Source: Galbula dea (lineage: Eukaryota; Chordata; Aves; Piciformes; Galbulidae). Taken from it: a DNA stretch of 64,000 bases. The DNA lies in NCBI GenBank assembly GCA_013399015.1, contig VWZX01001688.1, positions 3,498,220 through 3,562,219 of the forward strand, read 5' to 3'. Position numbers and translations under genes: made by a program. Positions 1 through 13,000 of this stretch are shown here, one piece after another (position 1 is the stretch's first letter; each line of letters opens with the position of its first letter). The notes beneath the pieces were generated by a model. That model saw only the letters and a list, made by a program, of their open reading frames with translations, was not told where the DNA came from and did no database searches.

Positions 1-2329
1 CCCCCAAGAATGTGCCTGGCTGTTGCATTAGTAACTATCTCCTCAACCCATATTCAGTTACCAGGCTCCCTCACATCAACAGCAGCTCTTTTTTTTTTGT
101 TTCTCTCTCTCTCTTTTTCTCTCCCCCTTCTCGCATTCTAGACCAAAGTGCTGCATTCTTTTAAAATGCATTCGTAGGTATTTTTATGCTTAGCTAAAAC
201 TTGAAGGTTTAGTTACTTTGGAAGCAGCACATTTAATGTAGACGTTTATTTTTATAATGAGGAAAAAAATGCAAGGCTTTTCTTTCACTATTTTACACAT
301 CCTGTCTGTATAAACTCATAGATTTCAAGTCCTCTGAGGCACGTTGACAGTACAGTTATTAAAGATTTTCTATTTGACCTTGATTTTGTTTTGTTTTTGC
401 TGCGTATGAACTTTAACAGACTTGAAGCATGGCATGTCTTTTCTTTTTACTTACCACAGTACATACAGCATAGGAAAAGACACGTAAACAGAAACTTGTT
501 CAATAGCATGTAGATTTCTCAAATAATATTTATCTCTTTTCTGAAGCTCATTCTGCTCAACCTACAGTTTTGTTCCTGTACTTTGTTCTGCAAATGGCTC
601 CTTTTCGAAATGACGGCACACCAGGCACACCATGATGTGTGTGTTCTCTTTTCTTATAACTGGTGGGGTGAAAGATCTCTGGGATCTTACTGTTGCTTAT
701 TCAAGCACACGTTTGTTGTTTGATAGGGTATGTAACAATAGCAATAACGGCAGCATTGTTGCTACTGCAGTGATAGAAAGAGAATAAAGATTTGCATGGA
801 GAAATAATATCTTTCCTTAGATGTAGCTGGAAGAGACAGAAGAGCTCTCAGGCACGCAAGCGCTTCCTGAGGACTGAAAACAGAAACAAACTTGAAGCAT
901 GCACGTTTGTGCTGTGCAGTGAACAAAGACAAATACATTGGTGAAATACAAATGATGTGAAAAAGGCTGCTTGAGAAGATAAACAGAGTGAGGGTAATGC
1001 AGTCATACCCGCTGCCCAGAACGGCTCAGTTATCAGCACCAGAGGCCCTAAACTTTTGTTGTAACTTTCCAAATTGTCCTTTCTGGTATCACATGGACTT
1101 CACCCTGAATATCAAGAGTCGGATCTAGAGACTGACTGTTAATCCTCTCCTTTCCTTGATTAGTTTGAGCTTCCAGTCTTCTCACAGTCAGTCTATAAAC
1201 CACTTCTTTCCATTATTTGGAAATGGCAAAATCAGAGTGTATTCACTCATGCTAATCAGTACCTGACACTATTCTTACAAAAATAATAACATTTTAAACA
1301 CTAATTTTAAAAGCCCAACCCTGAGCTGACAACTCACCCATACAGAGGTAGGTTCCAAAATGGAAGGCTAACTGCATTGTTTTGTTATGATGACATGCTT
1401 AAATTCTGTGTTAATACAACTTCCCTCGCTCCATTAGTGAGCTCTGCTCATACTTGTTACCAAATAACCAAAAGCCCAAGATCTTAAAGAGCTCACAAGT
1501 CTGTAAAAGAGTTTTACAGCCACATTTCAATTCTGACACTTGTGCTGTGCTGTAGGTGTAATTCAAATGTCACCTTTTTCTCTGCTTCCCCGTTTGGGGG
1601 GTGTTTTCCATTTCGCCTTCCACTAAAGAAGTTTGCCTCTTCTTTGTTTTGATCTTAGATAAACTGAATTGAAGTTCCAGGCACACCAATAATATTTGCA
1701 ACAGGATATATCATCAAAACAATGGAATTAACCTCTCAGAGTTTCACAAGATGATCCCAGACTGAAAAAGGTGTTATGAGAACATCATCTCTCCATTATT
1801 TCCTTTACTTTGCATGTTCCAAGTGCATTTGAAGACCAAAACTGCCTTAAAGGATGCCACTTAACTGCTGCTTGTAATTGTGACATGGAGGCACATCTGT
1901 AAGAACTGACCCACGGGCAAGGAAACAAAATTATCTACCTTAAGATAGCAGAGAGACTGAAGACATCTATGCACATTAATTCAGAGTTAAGGAAGTATTC
2001 GTTTTGTAAGGATTTTTAGGTAAGGTTATCCCAGACCCTGTCAGGTGCAATCTCTGGGCACAACATAGTGAGTTCTGTTACTTTTTTTTTGAGACATGCC
2101 TTTGCAAAAGTATTCAGCTTGGAATATGTCCTCAGATTCAGCTGTAGTGCTACTGCAGCACTTAAATGCCTGTATTGAAGGGCAGAGAGAATGGATACAA
2201 AAAGTAATTTCGTGATTCCTTCCAAAACTTTCATGATGTTAAAAATAATAACTGTCTCTCATAAATAGAAAGTGCTGATACATTAATAATGAATGATGGG
2301 ATTCTTGCACGTGTTTATTAATTTATAAA
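1..2329. other. Non-coding AT-rich DNA, no gene seen
   Basis: All six frames are closed by frequent stops and the only ATG-started ORFs are 72-74 codons, as expected by chance. A pyrimidine-rich stretch lies at about 88-132 (T run, then CT repeats). A 12-base word ATAAATAGAAAG at 2261-2272 recurs exactly 100 bases downstream at 2361-2372. The second copy lies inside a MIR-like fragment and the first has no matching flanks, so this is probably coincidence. Nothing else is recognisable. Confidence 0.7.
88..132. repeat. Pyrimidine-rich low-complexity tract (T run then CT)
   Basis: A T run is followed by G, then CT dinucleotides, a second T run and a C run. This is ordinary simple-sequence DNA with no sign of function. 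Confidence 0.85.
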
Positions 2330-2385
2330 CACTGCTCAGCCTCAGAATGAAAGGTGCTCTATAAATAGAAAGCTAATATTGATCA
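2325..2385 (-). repeat. MIR-like SINE fragment (old)
   Basis: Read on the minus strand, the segment runs through a TTAGCT-like start, then TTTATAGAGCACCTTTCATTC, then a GAGG-like word. That order resembles the MIR-family left part as I remember it (an ATTTATATAGCGC-like core followed by CCTTTCAT and GAGG). The match is by eye from memory and the copy is diverged. A profile search of this interval against amniote SINE models would settle it. Confidence 0.5.
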
Positions 2386-5300
2386 ATCCTGGTGGTATTA
2401 CCATTCTTGGAGGGTTGCAACGTGGGTTGTTTTTTTTTCCTTCTTCCTAATCTGGTAACAGAAAGAATTCCCCGAGCTTGGCTCTTTGTTATCTTTATTT
2501 GTTTCTTCCTATTGTACCTGCATCAACACTTCCTCCTTCTATCAGAAATGCAGGAAGAAAAATCTGAGAAAGGCTGTGAAGGCCATGGAGCTGGTATGAC
2601 AAAAATGTGCATTTGAAAGGTTATAAAAAAAGACAAGAGATTGTTTAAAACGAGGTATTAGCATGACAGTTGACAAAGGCATGGGATGTTGCCAGATCTT
2701 ACTGGTTTCTAATGCTAGTTAATGGGAACGACTATTCCTTGATCTGAGCGAGAGTTGCCTCACATGGCCTCACATACAGTGTCAGTGTGCTTCCCCATCT
2801 TGAGGATTAGTGTTCCAACACCATCAGAAATGGATCATTCTACTTCGAACCACATTAACCTATTTTTTTTTCCTCATCACAACTGACTAGTAACCTGATC
2901 CCTGGCCTTACATTTCTTATGTTTATTTGATTTACATTTTTCTGCTTCCCTCTTGCAAAACTAACATTCCTGCACTCTGCGAGCCCAGGCAGTGGGTGCT
3001 CTGGTGGACAGGTGAGGAACATTTGCCATCTATGTTCTGGGTTAAAGGGGGAGGGGAAACAGAAAATCCCCATTTCCCAGATCTAAAAAGCTTTCAAGTA
3101 ACTTTCAAAACCAAGCCCAAAGTGCAGCCTCTTTGCACAGCTCCTGCCCTGCTGACTTGCACCAAAATTTCCCCAAGAATCCCAAAAAGGAAGGTCTTGT
3201 CAATAGACTGCCAATCCTCCATCTCAGACACCAACAACTCTGAAGAGCCAGCCGGTACCAGAAAAAACCAGCCAAATTAAAATAGATGCAGGAAAATGCT
3301 GAGTTCCTGCTTACCTCGTGCGTGCCTTCCCTACCAGTCCTCATTCACTGTTGGGCTAGGGCTGAGGCCAGCAAGGGGCTGCTCAGAGCAGGGCTTCAGC
3401 TGGTGCCTATCAATATCAAACAATTGTCTTTAATGGAACTACAATCATCTCCAGCAGCTGTGACTGTACCACAGCGTTTTAGCATGTTTAAGAGGAGTTT
3501 GGATTGTAAACCTACCATTCCACAAAGGGCTAATCCTGCAGTGATGAGCAGGTTGTCATCTGAACATAGCATCCCCCTGAACTCTGCCCCAGAGCAAGCA
3601 GAAGTTTCACCGGAGTGTGCAAATTCAGAATCTGGCATTGGTGTTTGCTACAGTGGAAGCTGTCTATGAAACACAGTAATATCTTTCCTCTTTGTGTCAG
3701 GATATTATTCAAAGTAAATAATCAGATTTAGCTTCATTTTTGCCATTGTTATGTTATTTCCTGTATGACTGTTATTCCCCCCCACCAAAAAAAAAAAAGA
3801 AAAAAGAAGTTATTACCTCATATTGAACTTTTTGGGAGACCTTTAAAAAAAGATGTTAGCATAATTGGAAATTTTCCTACAGTTAAAAAGCCTGTTTTCA
3901 AGCAAGGCATTGTCAAGCCTCACAATAACACTTGCAACTGAGGACGTTTTAAGCTTCAACTACTGACATCAGCCAAAGAGGAAGGTGACTTGTTCTGAGG
4001 AAACAAAAGCAAAAACTAAACCATCTGAAGTCAAGTGGCAAGTGGAGCTGAAAAGTAAACCCCTTTCAATTTATTCATCTGAGCCTGTGCTATCACAGAT
4101 TAAATAAGAGAAAAAATTACATGGGACTTTTTTAATATGAGTGTTCTTCTAATGTTATAAGTTTTATAGTAATAAAGTTTCTATAAATAGTTTGGGACAA
4201 GACAGCTCGTTTCTGTGATAAAGAAATTGTGACATTCAGTGTAGACTATAATAACTGTAAGTGTATGCACATGCATACTAACAGAAAAAAAAAAAGTATG
4301 TTTGTCTGAAGCATACTGCAGTAACTACCTATTAATACTGCTAAGCAGCAGACCTCTCTCCCAGGTCTCCTACTAACAGCTTTTGGTGCTGACAAAATCC
4401 TTGCCCAACAGATGCAACCATAGCTTTATCAAGGACTTCTGGTGACACTATAAGCCATGAGAGTGAAAAAATGCTTCCTGCTGCAGACTTCCTGCTTCAG
4501 CTGCAGAAACAGCCCAGACCAGTTTGTTTGAGACGTTATGTCTTTATCAGGCTGCATGGGGAATTAAAGCCTTTAGACATTACACAGAAGTTTAGAAAAA
4601 TGGGCAACCTGGTAATGCTGTGTCCTCTGGTGTCACATATGGAGATTTAGGTAAATACCTTTAGCAAATGTTGAAAGGTAATAGTGAATGTGATCGTTTC
4701 ATCCAGTGTAAGAAAAGCTCCATGATCTATTCTGCTGGTTTAGAGACCAAAATAGTTTATACATTTGCCATCCAGGGTGAATTTTAAAGAGAAATTAGGA
4801 ACTTGATGGGAGTATTGCAAATGCCTGTGAAGCTGGATTGCTGCTTTAGGCATGCAATTGTTTTAATTCAGTTATGTAAACCAGATAATTGTACCTGGAA
4901 ACAGCTAATTGGGCAAATTTACATTTCGTTCTACCTGCACAAACACTCGGGCAAAATCGGCAGATCTCACTGTGAATATGTGCTCTCTGCATTTTCTACC
5001 TGCAGCACCACCACCAAACAAAGCTAAGCTTCTGCAACCCTCTATGGATCTGCATAGAGAAGTGCCTCTGAACTCATGAGACTCCATAGTTTTCAGGCCC
5101 TGGGAGCAGAGCTCTGCTGCGCTCCTCCTGCAGCTCGGGACACTGCCCTGACTTTTGTAGACTGCTGCCCCTTATTCTGGTACTTTTCAGACCTGTACAC
5201 AAAAGCAGTGAGAAGAAAGAAATCACAGGATGTGTCCTTCTGGGTTTGTCAAGAGGAATTTTTAATTTTTAAAATTTTTTTTAGATGTTGCAGTGAATAT

Positions 5301-6100
5301 AGATAGATGAGGGAAAGATCCAGTGTGCATATGTATCATGAGATACAGGAATATCTCAATAGGCATTTTACTATACTTTCTGTTTCCCTATCCCTAGCAA
5401 CATGCTGACAAATCAAGAACTGCCATCCTAAATACAGTACTCCAGCTGTCAGCCTTAAGCAGTGCATCTCCTTGCCAGAGTGTAGCCTTTCCTTTGTTTC
5501 AGCTTTGAAAATAAAATCACAGTTTGTAAAATAAAGGCAAGAAGAAATCTTTTCTAAGGCAGGAAAGTGACTAATTGTTTTTAAAGGTTCATAACTGCAG
5601 TAACTGCTTTGAACATGAAGCCACATACCAAAAGATAATGGATTGGTAGTAACAGTATACCTTGTATTTAATATAGTAATAACCAGCTACATCAAGTCAG
5701 CAGAGTCACTACACTCACCCACCAATTAATTTTATAAATACTTTCAGTGATTTAAATTGTTCTTGGTAAGAAATATTTGTCATCTAAACAGCCTTTTTTT
5801 TCACTTGATCATTTTTCAAGGCAGGAAGATGACTTTTTGAAGATAGCTATGACTATGTAAAACTTTTGAAGCTAGCTCAGAGAGGGTCGTGCACTCTGTT
5901 AATGTCCTAGGCTTTCATGTGTTGCATCTGAGAAACAGGAACAGGTCAAAGGTAAGGTGAGTTTGGTGAGGCTTTTAAAAAATGCATGGTGTGGGAGTGA
6001 GTGACTTACAGAGGCACAATCTGCTTAGGTAGCACAAATCTTAGCACTGTCCACAGTTTAATTAGAAGCCGTGGATGGCTGCAAGAACAAGAGAAGCACC
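2386..6100. other. Non-coding DNA with a stop-poor tract
   Basis: The interval 2855-3712 is less AT-rich than its surroundings and correspondingly poor in stops. It holds overlapping ORFs of 117 and 127 codons on the plus strand in different frames and of 60-80 codons on the minus strand. None of the translations shows a domain, signal peptide or transmembrane pattern I recognise. The openness on both strands is what G+C enrichment alone produces. A 14-base perfect palindrome (AGCAGAGCTCTGCT) lies at 5105-5118, and a poly-A stretch lies near 3788. I see no gene. Confidence 0.6.
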
Positions 6101-6104
6101 GATG

Positions 6105-6232
6105 CGTACTGCTGCAAGTACTTTACAAACAGTGAAGGCATCATCAGACCTGTTTTATAGATGGAGAAACTGAGGCTTGGAGAGGCAGTGTTTCCCCCAA
6201 GACACTATAAGCATGAGACACAGCCACTGAAC
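6105..6232 (+). repeat. MIR-type SINE fragment
   Basis: The core reads AGTACTTTACAAACAGTG, then TTTTATAGATGGAGAAACTG, then AGGCTTGGAGAGGCAG, and ends in CACAGCCACTGAACC-like sequence. This follows the MIR order of an AAGTGCTTTACA-like core, a TTTTACAGATGAGGAAACTGAGG-like box, an AGAGAGG box and a CACAGCTAGTAAGTGG-like tail. It is the clearest repeat in the window. MIR is an ancient tRNA-derived, non-autonomous SINE of amniotes, so the copy is inert and old. Confidence 0.82.
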
Positions 6233-8250
6233 CAAGTGTATAAAACCTTTAAAGAAGACTATACAATAGCCATATGACATCTTCTAATGAATCAAAACCA
6301 CAAATCTGTCACTAATTAGCCAAAGGAGGAACAGAATGAGAAGATGCAATAGAGTGGGATTAGCTCAGGCTGATCTGTGCTTAGCTATTTGCACTCACAT
6401 GCTTTTTTTTGTCACCAACAAGATGGATAAAAGAACTTTTTATCCTTTTCTTCTTTGTTTAAGAAAAATTCAAGGGCTGGATTTGCACTTCATCTGGGAT
6501 TTCTGGCTAAAAGGCCGGTACAGTTAGAATTTCTGTACATTAGCATCTGGTCAATTTTCACACATCCCAGATTCCAGGACCTTTGTAGTGGATGTGTAGG
6601 TCTTGTAGCATTTTTCTTGGAAAGTCTGGAGTTATTGAGCATGCAAAGTGTGGTTGATTCACACATGCAGTAAGTTTGATGCATCCTGGGTACACCGGTC
6701 TTTACATGCCATTACACAACACATGTGCATGGATTTCTGTCTGTGCAGAAATGCATGATCCCCAGATTAGCTCTTCACAGCCAAGGAAGGGCTGAGTGGA
6801 TTAGGGAGCTGCTAGCTGTGAGGAATATATTGACTCCTGACTTTGGAGACAATACTTGTCATCCCCAATGCAAAATCCTGGGGGAAATATGGGAAATTTC
6901 CGTCAGCGAGTCAGCTTCATTTCCCCCCATTCATGGGATAGGTTTCCTAGGACTGAATCCATCCAAACCCCCTTTCATCCTGCAATATTCAGGAAGTACC
7001 AGCCAGGCTCTGTTTTCCTTGGGAAAGGCTGCACAGTCACTGAGGGCACAGTTTGGGCCACTGCAGTTGGATGCAGATCACCTTAATCCAAGGGTATTAT
7101 TTAAAAAGAAACAAAAGAATCCTCATTAGATGGAATATTACAGACTTTTGTCTGGGAGTCTCTCATTATTTGCAAAGGTGATCAGGAAAGGTCCATGATT
7201 TAAAATAAATAAATAAATAAATAGATAGATAAATCCCTGAAACTGCTCCTTTGGTTTGCAGGAACCACTCATTTATACACAGGACAAAATAGTGTGTAAA
7301 TATTTCCAAAGTCTGCATAGGGATGGTGTCTTGAACCGAGTATTTATTAATACAAGAGTAAAGCTAGTTTTCACATGAAAGAAATCCCCATGAAATGAAT
7401 AAACACAAGTATTATTAATGTAATATCAGACAAAGCAATAAAAAATAGTAAGTGCTGCAAAAGCAGGAAATCACTAAGGAAGATATCTGTTGCCTCAAGA
7501 CTTTAGTTGGAATGAATTCCTAGAATCTTAAACAATACTTTAAAACTGCTTCACAGAAGATTTATTTTGAATATCATATCTTCTCAGCAGACAAAGGGTA
7601 AGTGACACTGAAGCAGTGTTAAAAGCAGTCCTAGTAGCTGAGCTCAGATGCCTCTGTAAGCTGGGAGGTGCTCAGATGTTCTGCGTTTCTCTGGTTGACT
7701 TGCAGAATTTTCTTTCCTTGTATCTTTTAATTTGCTAAATGATTTGAGAGAAACCAAACCACCTACATTTAATTAGCTTTATAAATCAAAGGTGACAATT
7801 CTTTAGTAACCTGTATTATTTCTCAGCGTGGCAAGCTAGAAAAATGCTGACAAATTTATTTATTGACCTGTTGTGTTTTGCAAGGACAGCCAATGTTATA
7901 TTGATCCAGCTATCCAAAATACTGTAGCGGGGGCAATAACATTCAAGCACCAGTGTCTCCACATAATCACTATTCTGAGCTCTCCCTACCCCAGTGATAT
8001 CCCCCATCTCTTAGGAAAATGCAAATGCACCCATCCCCCAGACCTGCCCTCCTCCTGCTTTCAGGAAGGATCCTTATTGTTAGAAATTAAATCGAGAAGA
8101 GAACACAGACCTTCAAATTTACTTGGCATATAGTTACCTTCTTTCATTGGCAGTGATCATTAGTAACTACTGTTGCAACCTTAATTATTATCTTCACTAA
8201 CACTCCCCCACCCCCAGCACTTTCTGTAAACCTCCTTTTGTATCACCCAG
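6233..8250. other. Non-coding DNA, no gene seen
   Basis: The interval carries the longest ATG ORF of the window (6725-7129 plus, 134 codons). Its translation has no recognisable domain and a mixed, low-complexity C-terminus rich in K, Q and N. I see no flanking promoter or splice context, and I treat the ORF as a chance opening in a locally GC-richer stretch. A short AAAT microsatellite sits at 7202-7234. The rest is unique AT-rich DNA. Confidence 0.6.
7202..7234. repeat. AAAT tetranucleotide microsatellite
   Basis: About eight AAAT-type units, two of them changed to AGAT. This is a typical short vertebrate microsatellite. Confidence 0.9.
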
Positions 8251-8253
8251 GAA

Positions 8254-8325
8254 TCCGATCCTGCAATCCTTCATGGGAAATCCTCTATTGAAGTCAAGGG
8301 GGTTGACTTCTGATTTCCTTAGGTC
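8254..8325. repeat. Decayed palindromic element, GAAGTCAA family
   Basis: It begins GATCCTGCAATCCTTCATGG and contains the perfect inverted arms GAAGTCAA (8290-8297) and TTGACTTC (8303-8310) around a five-base GGGGG centre. A GATCCTGCAATCC flank with a central AAGTCAA..TTGACTT palindrome is, from memory, a recurrent old interspersed repeat in sauropsid genomes. I cannot verify the database name. This is the best-preserved copy of the type in the window. Confidence 0.6.
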
Positions 8326-9308
8326 TCACTCCCTTAACATATATATTTAAGGCATAGGCTTTTCTTGCTGATGCTTAGAGGTATCAACGTGCAGAAGTCT
8401 CTGGGAGATCAGAATTTCCATTTTTAGTTCATGATAAAATGAAAAAATAAATGAAGACTTCAGTGTTTGACCTATTGGGATACCTCTCTTGACAATCACT
8501 CACCAGTTAGGGTGACAAGGTCATGTTCCTTATTCTTTATTCATTTAACCATTTTATAATTATAAGTAGCAATGGAAAGCAAGCAATCTTCACAGTTAAT
8601 AATCTTCCCAGACCCCAGGGTACAGATCTGGAAAATGAAGGAAACAATGGGAAAAAGTTAAAAATTGTTTTCCATAATTTATTACCACCAGGTAAAGGAA
8701 AAAGTGTCTCTTTGGAAATGCCTGTTTATTTATATTTCTAACAAAATCCACCCTGAAAGTAGCAGTCAGCAGAAAAGGTACAGAAGACACTGAAAACAGG
8801 CCTGGAATATTATTATCCAGTTGATGTGCTCTTTTCCCATGTGCATTTTTATGCAAATATTGTTAGTTTCACCACCTCCAATGATCCTTAATTCCCACTG
8901 AAACCTCTGAGAGCTGAAGGTCTTCATCATCACACAATTATTTTATATATTAAAACATGGCTGAGGACAGGAGGTTAGGCTGTTGTAATTGCTGTGTGTG
9001 GTTGCTGTTCCCCTTCGGTGTTTTTGTGTGCCGATGACAAAGGCCACAAGTCAAGAAATCACTTTTGCACATGCTCAAATCCTGGCCTCCTCCAGACCAC
9101 ATTTAAGTGTGTGACCAGCTTTAAGTATTACCTTGTGCTTGGTGTTAGCCACAGGCTGAAGTGTGGGCTTAGATCAGGATGCATTCCTGAATCCAGAGCA
9201 ATCTATCAAATAGCTGCAGGTGAAAATTCTTCATACATGCTTTCTGTGCAAGTAATGAAATATGCCAGGGCATACAGGTACAGGCCTGTGTTGCTGTTTA
9301 TTTCATGG

Positions 9309-9324
9309 AAAAAAAAAAAAAAAA
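9309..9324. repeat. Poly-A run
   Basis: An uninterrupted run of 16 A. I see no retrotransposed gene body upstream, so it is not evidence of a processed pseudogene. Confidence 0.9.
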
Positions 9325-9440
9325 GAAAGTATTTGGTTTTATGTACTGTGCATTTTAAAAGCTGCCCCTGGAAAAGCAGGATATTTTCCTGAGTGATAGA
9401 TAGGTTAGATATGTAATGCTCAGAAGGAAGGTCAGCAATT

Positions 9441-9558
9441 AAAAAAGGAAAAAAAAAAAAACAATCAAACCCCCCACAAACATCAAACACCAGAAAACAA
9501 ACAAACCAACCAAAACAATAAAGCAAAATGGAACAAGAAAAAAAAAACCACCAAAACC
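9441..9558. repeat. A-rich / CAAA low-complexity tract
   Basis: About 118 bases made almost wholly of A and C on the plus strand, with AACAAAC-, CCAACC- and AAAACA-like words between two poly-A runs. There are only a few G and T. It could be the eroded A-rich tail of an old retroelement or a decayed simple repeat. No retroelement body is recognisable next to it. Confidence 0.8.
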
Positions 9559-10050
9559 GGATAGTTTTTGTATTTCAGACTCTGACATTTTTTCTAGAAC
9601 ATTTCCTTCTGAAGCCTGTTTCAGACTAACATGTAAATTTTGAAAAGTAAAATGTTTGTATAACCTTGTAGGTTGAAAATAATCAAAGTGATGCAAGATA
9701 CATGCTGGGGACCCAGATGGATAATATTTTGTTTTTCGTGGTGAATGTCTTTTGTCTTAAAGCTAGTGTGAAAATCTAGAAGAGGGCCCCACATGATTGA
9801 TCACCACAAGCATCAGAAGGAAATGATTCACCACAACACTGTAACTGAAACTGCTTCAACACCTGATTGCAAACTTCACACTAGGGGACTAATTAACTGC
9901 TGTACCTGCTCCATGAGCCTGCAAGGCACAGGACACCTCATCTAGTATAATTCCAGCCGTGAAAATCTACTGCCCTGCCTGATTGTTGGTTTGGTGGAAA
10001 GGTGCATTGCATTCACAAGTAAATGGAGTAGTTAAATATATATATTTTTT

Positions 10051-10075
10051 AATTGTAAGACATTAAATTACAATT
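10051..10075. repeat. Short perfect inverted repeat
   Basis: Arms AATTGTAA (10051-10058) and TTACAATT (10068-10075) enclose a nine-base spacer. In DNA this AT-rich, such a structure is not rare, and I assign no function. Confidence 0.8.
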
Positions 10076-13000
10076 CCATTAAGACATTGTTTAAAAAAAA
10101 ATTCTAACAGGACTTGAATATATACCTGAAGTGAAGGATACAGATGTTTTTTTGTCTCATGATAGGAGACGGTTTTCAGCTTAAGGCTTTTCCTACTTTT
10201 TCCACGAACTTTGTTTCAGATACAATATTAACATTTGTGAAACATTTTCAGAATTGGCAAAATTAAGAACATAAGGTTCTTGTTGTCTGAATTTAGATAT
10301 AAAACAGTACATGAAATATCATCCAGCTACCCATGTATTGTGCTCATAACTAAGCCAATGTCTCAGCAGATTTATCATCAGAAATACACGTTTGCAGTCT
10401 GGGAGCAGAGATAATGTATTCTTAGCAAAACACTTACCCGTAGTGATTAGAAATAATGGAAGAATAACTGGCTAGGCTTTTCTCTTTTTTTTGGGAGAAA
10501 AAAAAAAAAAGACAAATTCTATTAAATAATTTTTTTAACCTGACAATAGTTATATGGCTGCAAATTAATCTACTAAAAAAAAGATTTTATAACCAGTGTC
10601 CAGAAATGTGTTCTTCTTTTTCACTAGATGGACAATGACAGCTCTTTCAACAAACAAAATATTTCTCTCTGTCCCCTCCTCTCCTGTCTCCCCTATTCAA
10701 TTTAAATTTAAAAAAACCCCCATTTTGAATACTATTTCAAGCAATTAAAATGAAAAAAAAAAGGTTCTACACTTTGGCAAGAGTGTAGAATGATTTGGCA
10801 ATAGCAGAGGATGATTTATCCTTTGTTCTCCTTTTCTAAAGGATTGTCTTGATGAGATGAAGAAATTGGTGAGCTCTTCAGGAAAGCAACATAAAGAGCT
10901 GTAAATGCGGTGTCACTGTGGCATCAATTTGATGCTTCTGAAAATAACTATGCACACATCTCCATTATATTCACCAGTCTCACCAGGAACAAAGTTCATC
11001 AAGCACCTGTAATAAACAAGTACATTCTTGCTCATCAGGTGTTATTCTCCCTTTAAATGTTTGCTAATTCTCTGCGTACAGAGAGCTTCAAGCACTTCCA
11101 TTATGATGTCTCTGAGGAAAGATCCTCAGAAAGATCCTAGGTAAAATAATTTTTTAACCTGCTCTATAAAGTGATCATGTCTATAAACCCCCAAATTTGC
11201 CAAAACACCTGCTGCTGTCCCCACGTGAAGCTGTGCAGGCAGAACTGCGAGGACTTCCCTGCCTTCCTGCCTGCTTTTCCACGGCCCTTTCTCATCCCCA
11301 CATTCAAAGGTGAGGACAGTGGCTGGCAGGAGGAGTGCAGCAGGGAGTCAGTGCACAGCTGCAAGGCTTACACATCCGGTGACCTTGCAGCCTCACTTAG
11401 AGAAATCACATCTTGCATTGCAAGTTTTCCCTAGACTTCTGAAGGTGTTTCCCGATAGACACACAGATGCATATCTCTAATGTCGATGAGAGGCTGACAG
11501 CTAACCCACGGTTTGCTCTGTATTTTACCTTCCGAATTCGCAGCAACCTTGAGCTCGGTAGCAAACTGCTAATTTCATAGTTAGCAAATTCATTTTATGT
11601 GTGTAGACAGTTGGTAATTTAATCTATACATATCTCTACTATTAATCAGAAATACACTTCCAGTTCATGGTGTTTCATTGAGAAAGGCAGTGTACGTCTA
11701 AGCTAGGACTTCTTCAGATTTCAATAAACCAAGCTCAAGATTTTGGGTCACACTTTCCAGCTATCTGTAATCACATACTAGATTACTGCTTGAGTTAACT
11801 CTAATTCTCTGGGAAGAAAAGGAAAAAAAAAAATAAATCTAGCACTTATTAAAATCAAAATCCTAAGAAATAAAGTCCTTCCTCCTCTAAAAGTAGAGCA
11901 AGAAGGAAAAGTTTCCTAAGATGCCCTGACCACTCAAATGCAGGCAAAAGCTCAGCTTTCACTCAAAAAACAACAGCTCTGGAGGGACAGGGATTGAATC
12001 AGTTGGACACCCACTGAGGTTCACTCACCAGCACTAACTCTGTCAGCCCCACTGATGGCTTTCGGGTGTAGAGACTTGTGCAGCTGGAGCCACTGAATTA
12101 ATAAGGCAATTTCATCAATAGGTGACAACTTCCAATCAAAATTAACCTGAATTGCATTCACAGGCCATTGTTTTTCACTAGCAGGCTCTGCTGCTATTAT
12201 TGCATAAATATTATGACTCAGATTTAAAAAAAATCAAACACACACAAAATCCAATAGCTTAGTAGTTTATAGAGCTAATAAAATAGGATGCTGGGGAAAC
12301 AGTTTTCTGAATAGGTCATCTGATCATTTCTCAAAATGTGTTTTTCCCTTTTTTTTAATTTGGCTGAAAAAACTCACTAGTTTTAATGTCTGTACAGCTA
12401 CTGAAAAAAACCTCAGGATATTCACAGAGTTACTAAGAATTAATCTTCCTTACATAAATTCTAAGTAATGAAAAAAGTGTGCAGGTTGATAGAAACATAC
12501 AGAAAACTACTCACTGCTCAGAGTTGACCCCTACAGAGATTACAGGGGTAAGGACACAGGTTACACATGGTGTCAATATTAAGAGTGGGTTTCATTACCT
12601 GTTTTACTGGGAATTTTTGATGGACTTAGGCCTCTTGTATTTTGAACTTCCCAAAATGAGTATATAAAAATCTATGGCTTCTGACAGAAAAGCAATAGGA
12701 AATAGGGTTTGTGTGTTTGTGTGGAGCTGAGAACAGAGATTCTGCTGCCTGAGATGCAGAGTGAGTCACATCAATAACTATTGGAGAACAGGTCCATATA
12801 AAAGAAGAGCTGCCATAATCACCACAAGCCTGCCAGGAAGGGGACAGGTGACTGAGACCAGCACACTCCAGGATGAACCTGAGCAATGTGTAGAGGACCA
12901 GGCTGGAGCTGCACATGGCCTATAAGCAAGCAAAGGGGATATTGACAGTACACTAACATTTCACAGCCAGCAGAAGCAAGCTGATGGAGAGAAAGTAGCA

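Noticed and set aside
6725..7129. Longest ATG ORF, 134 codons, plus strand
   Set aside because: No recognisable domain. Its length is within what chance gives for 64 kb of six-frame sequence at this composition, and there is no promoter or splice context.
8994..9392. 132-codon ORF, plus strand
   Set aside because: It runs into a lysine tract encoded by a poly-A run, and the rest shows no family resemblance.
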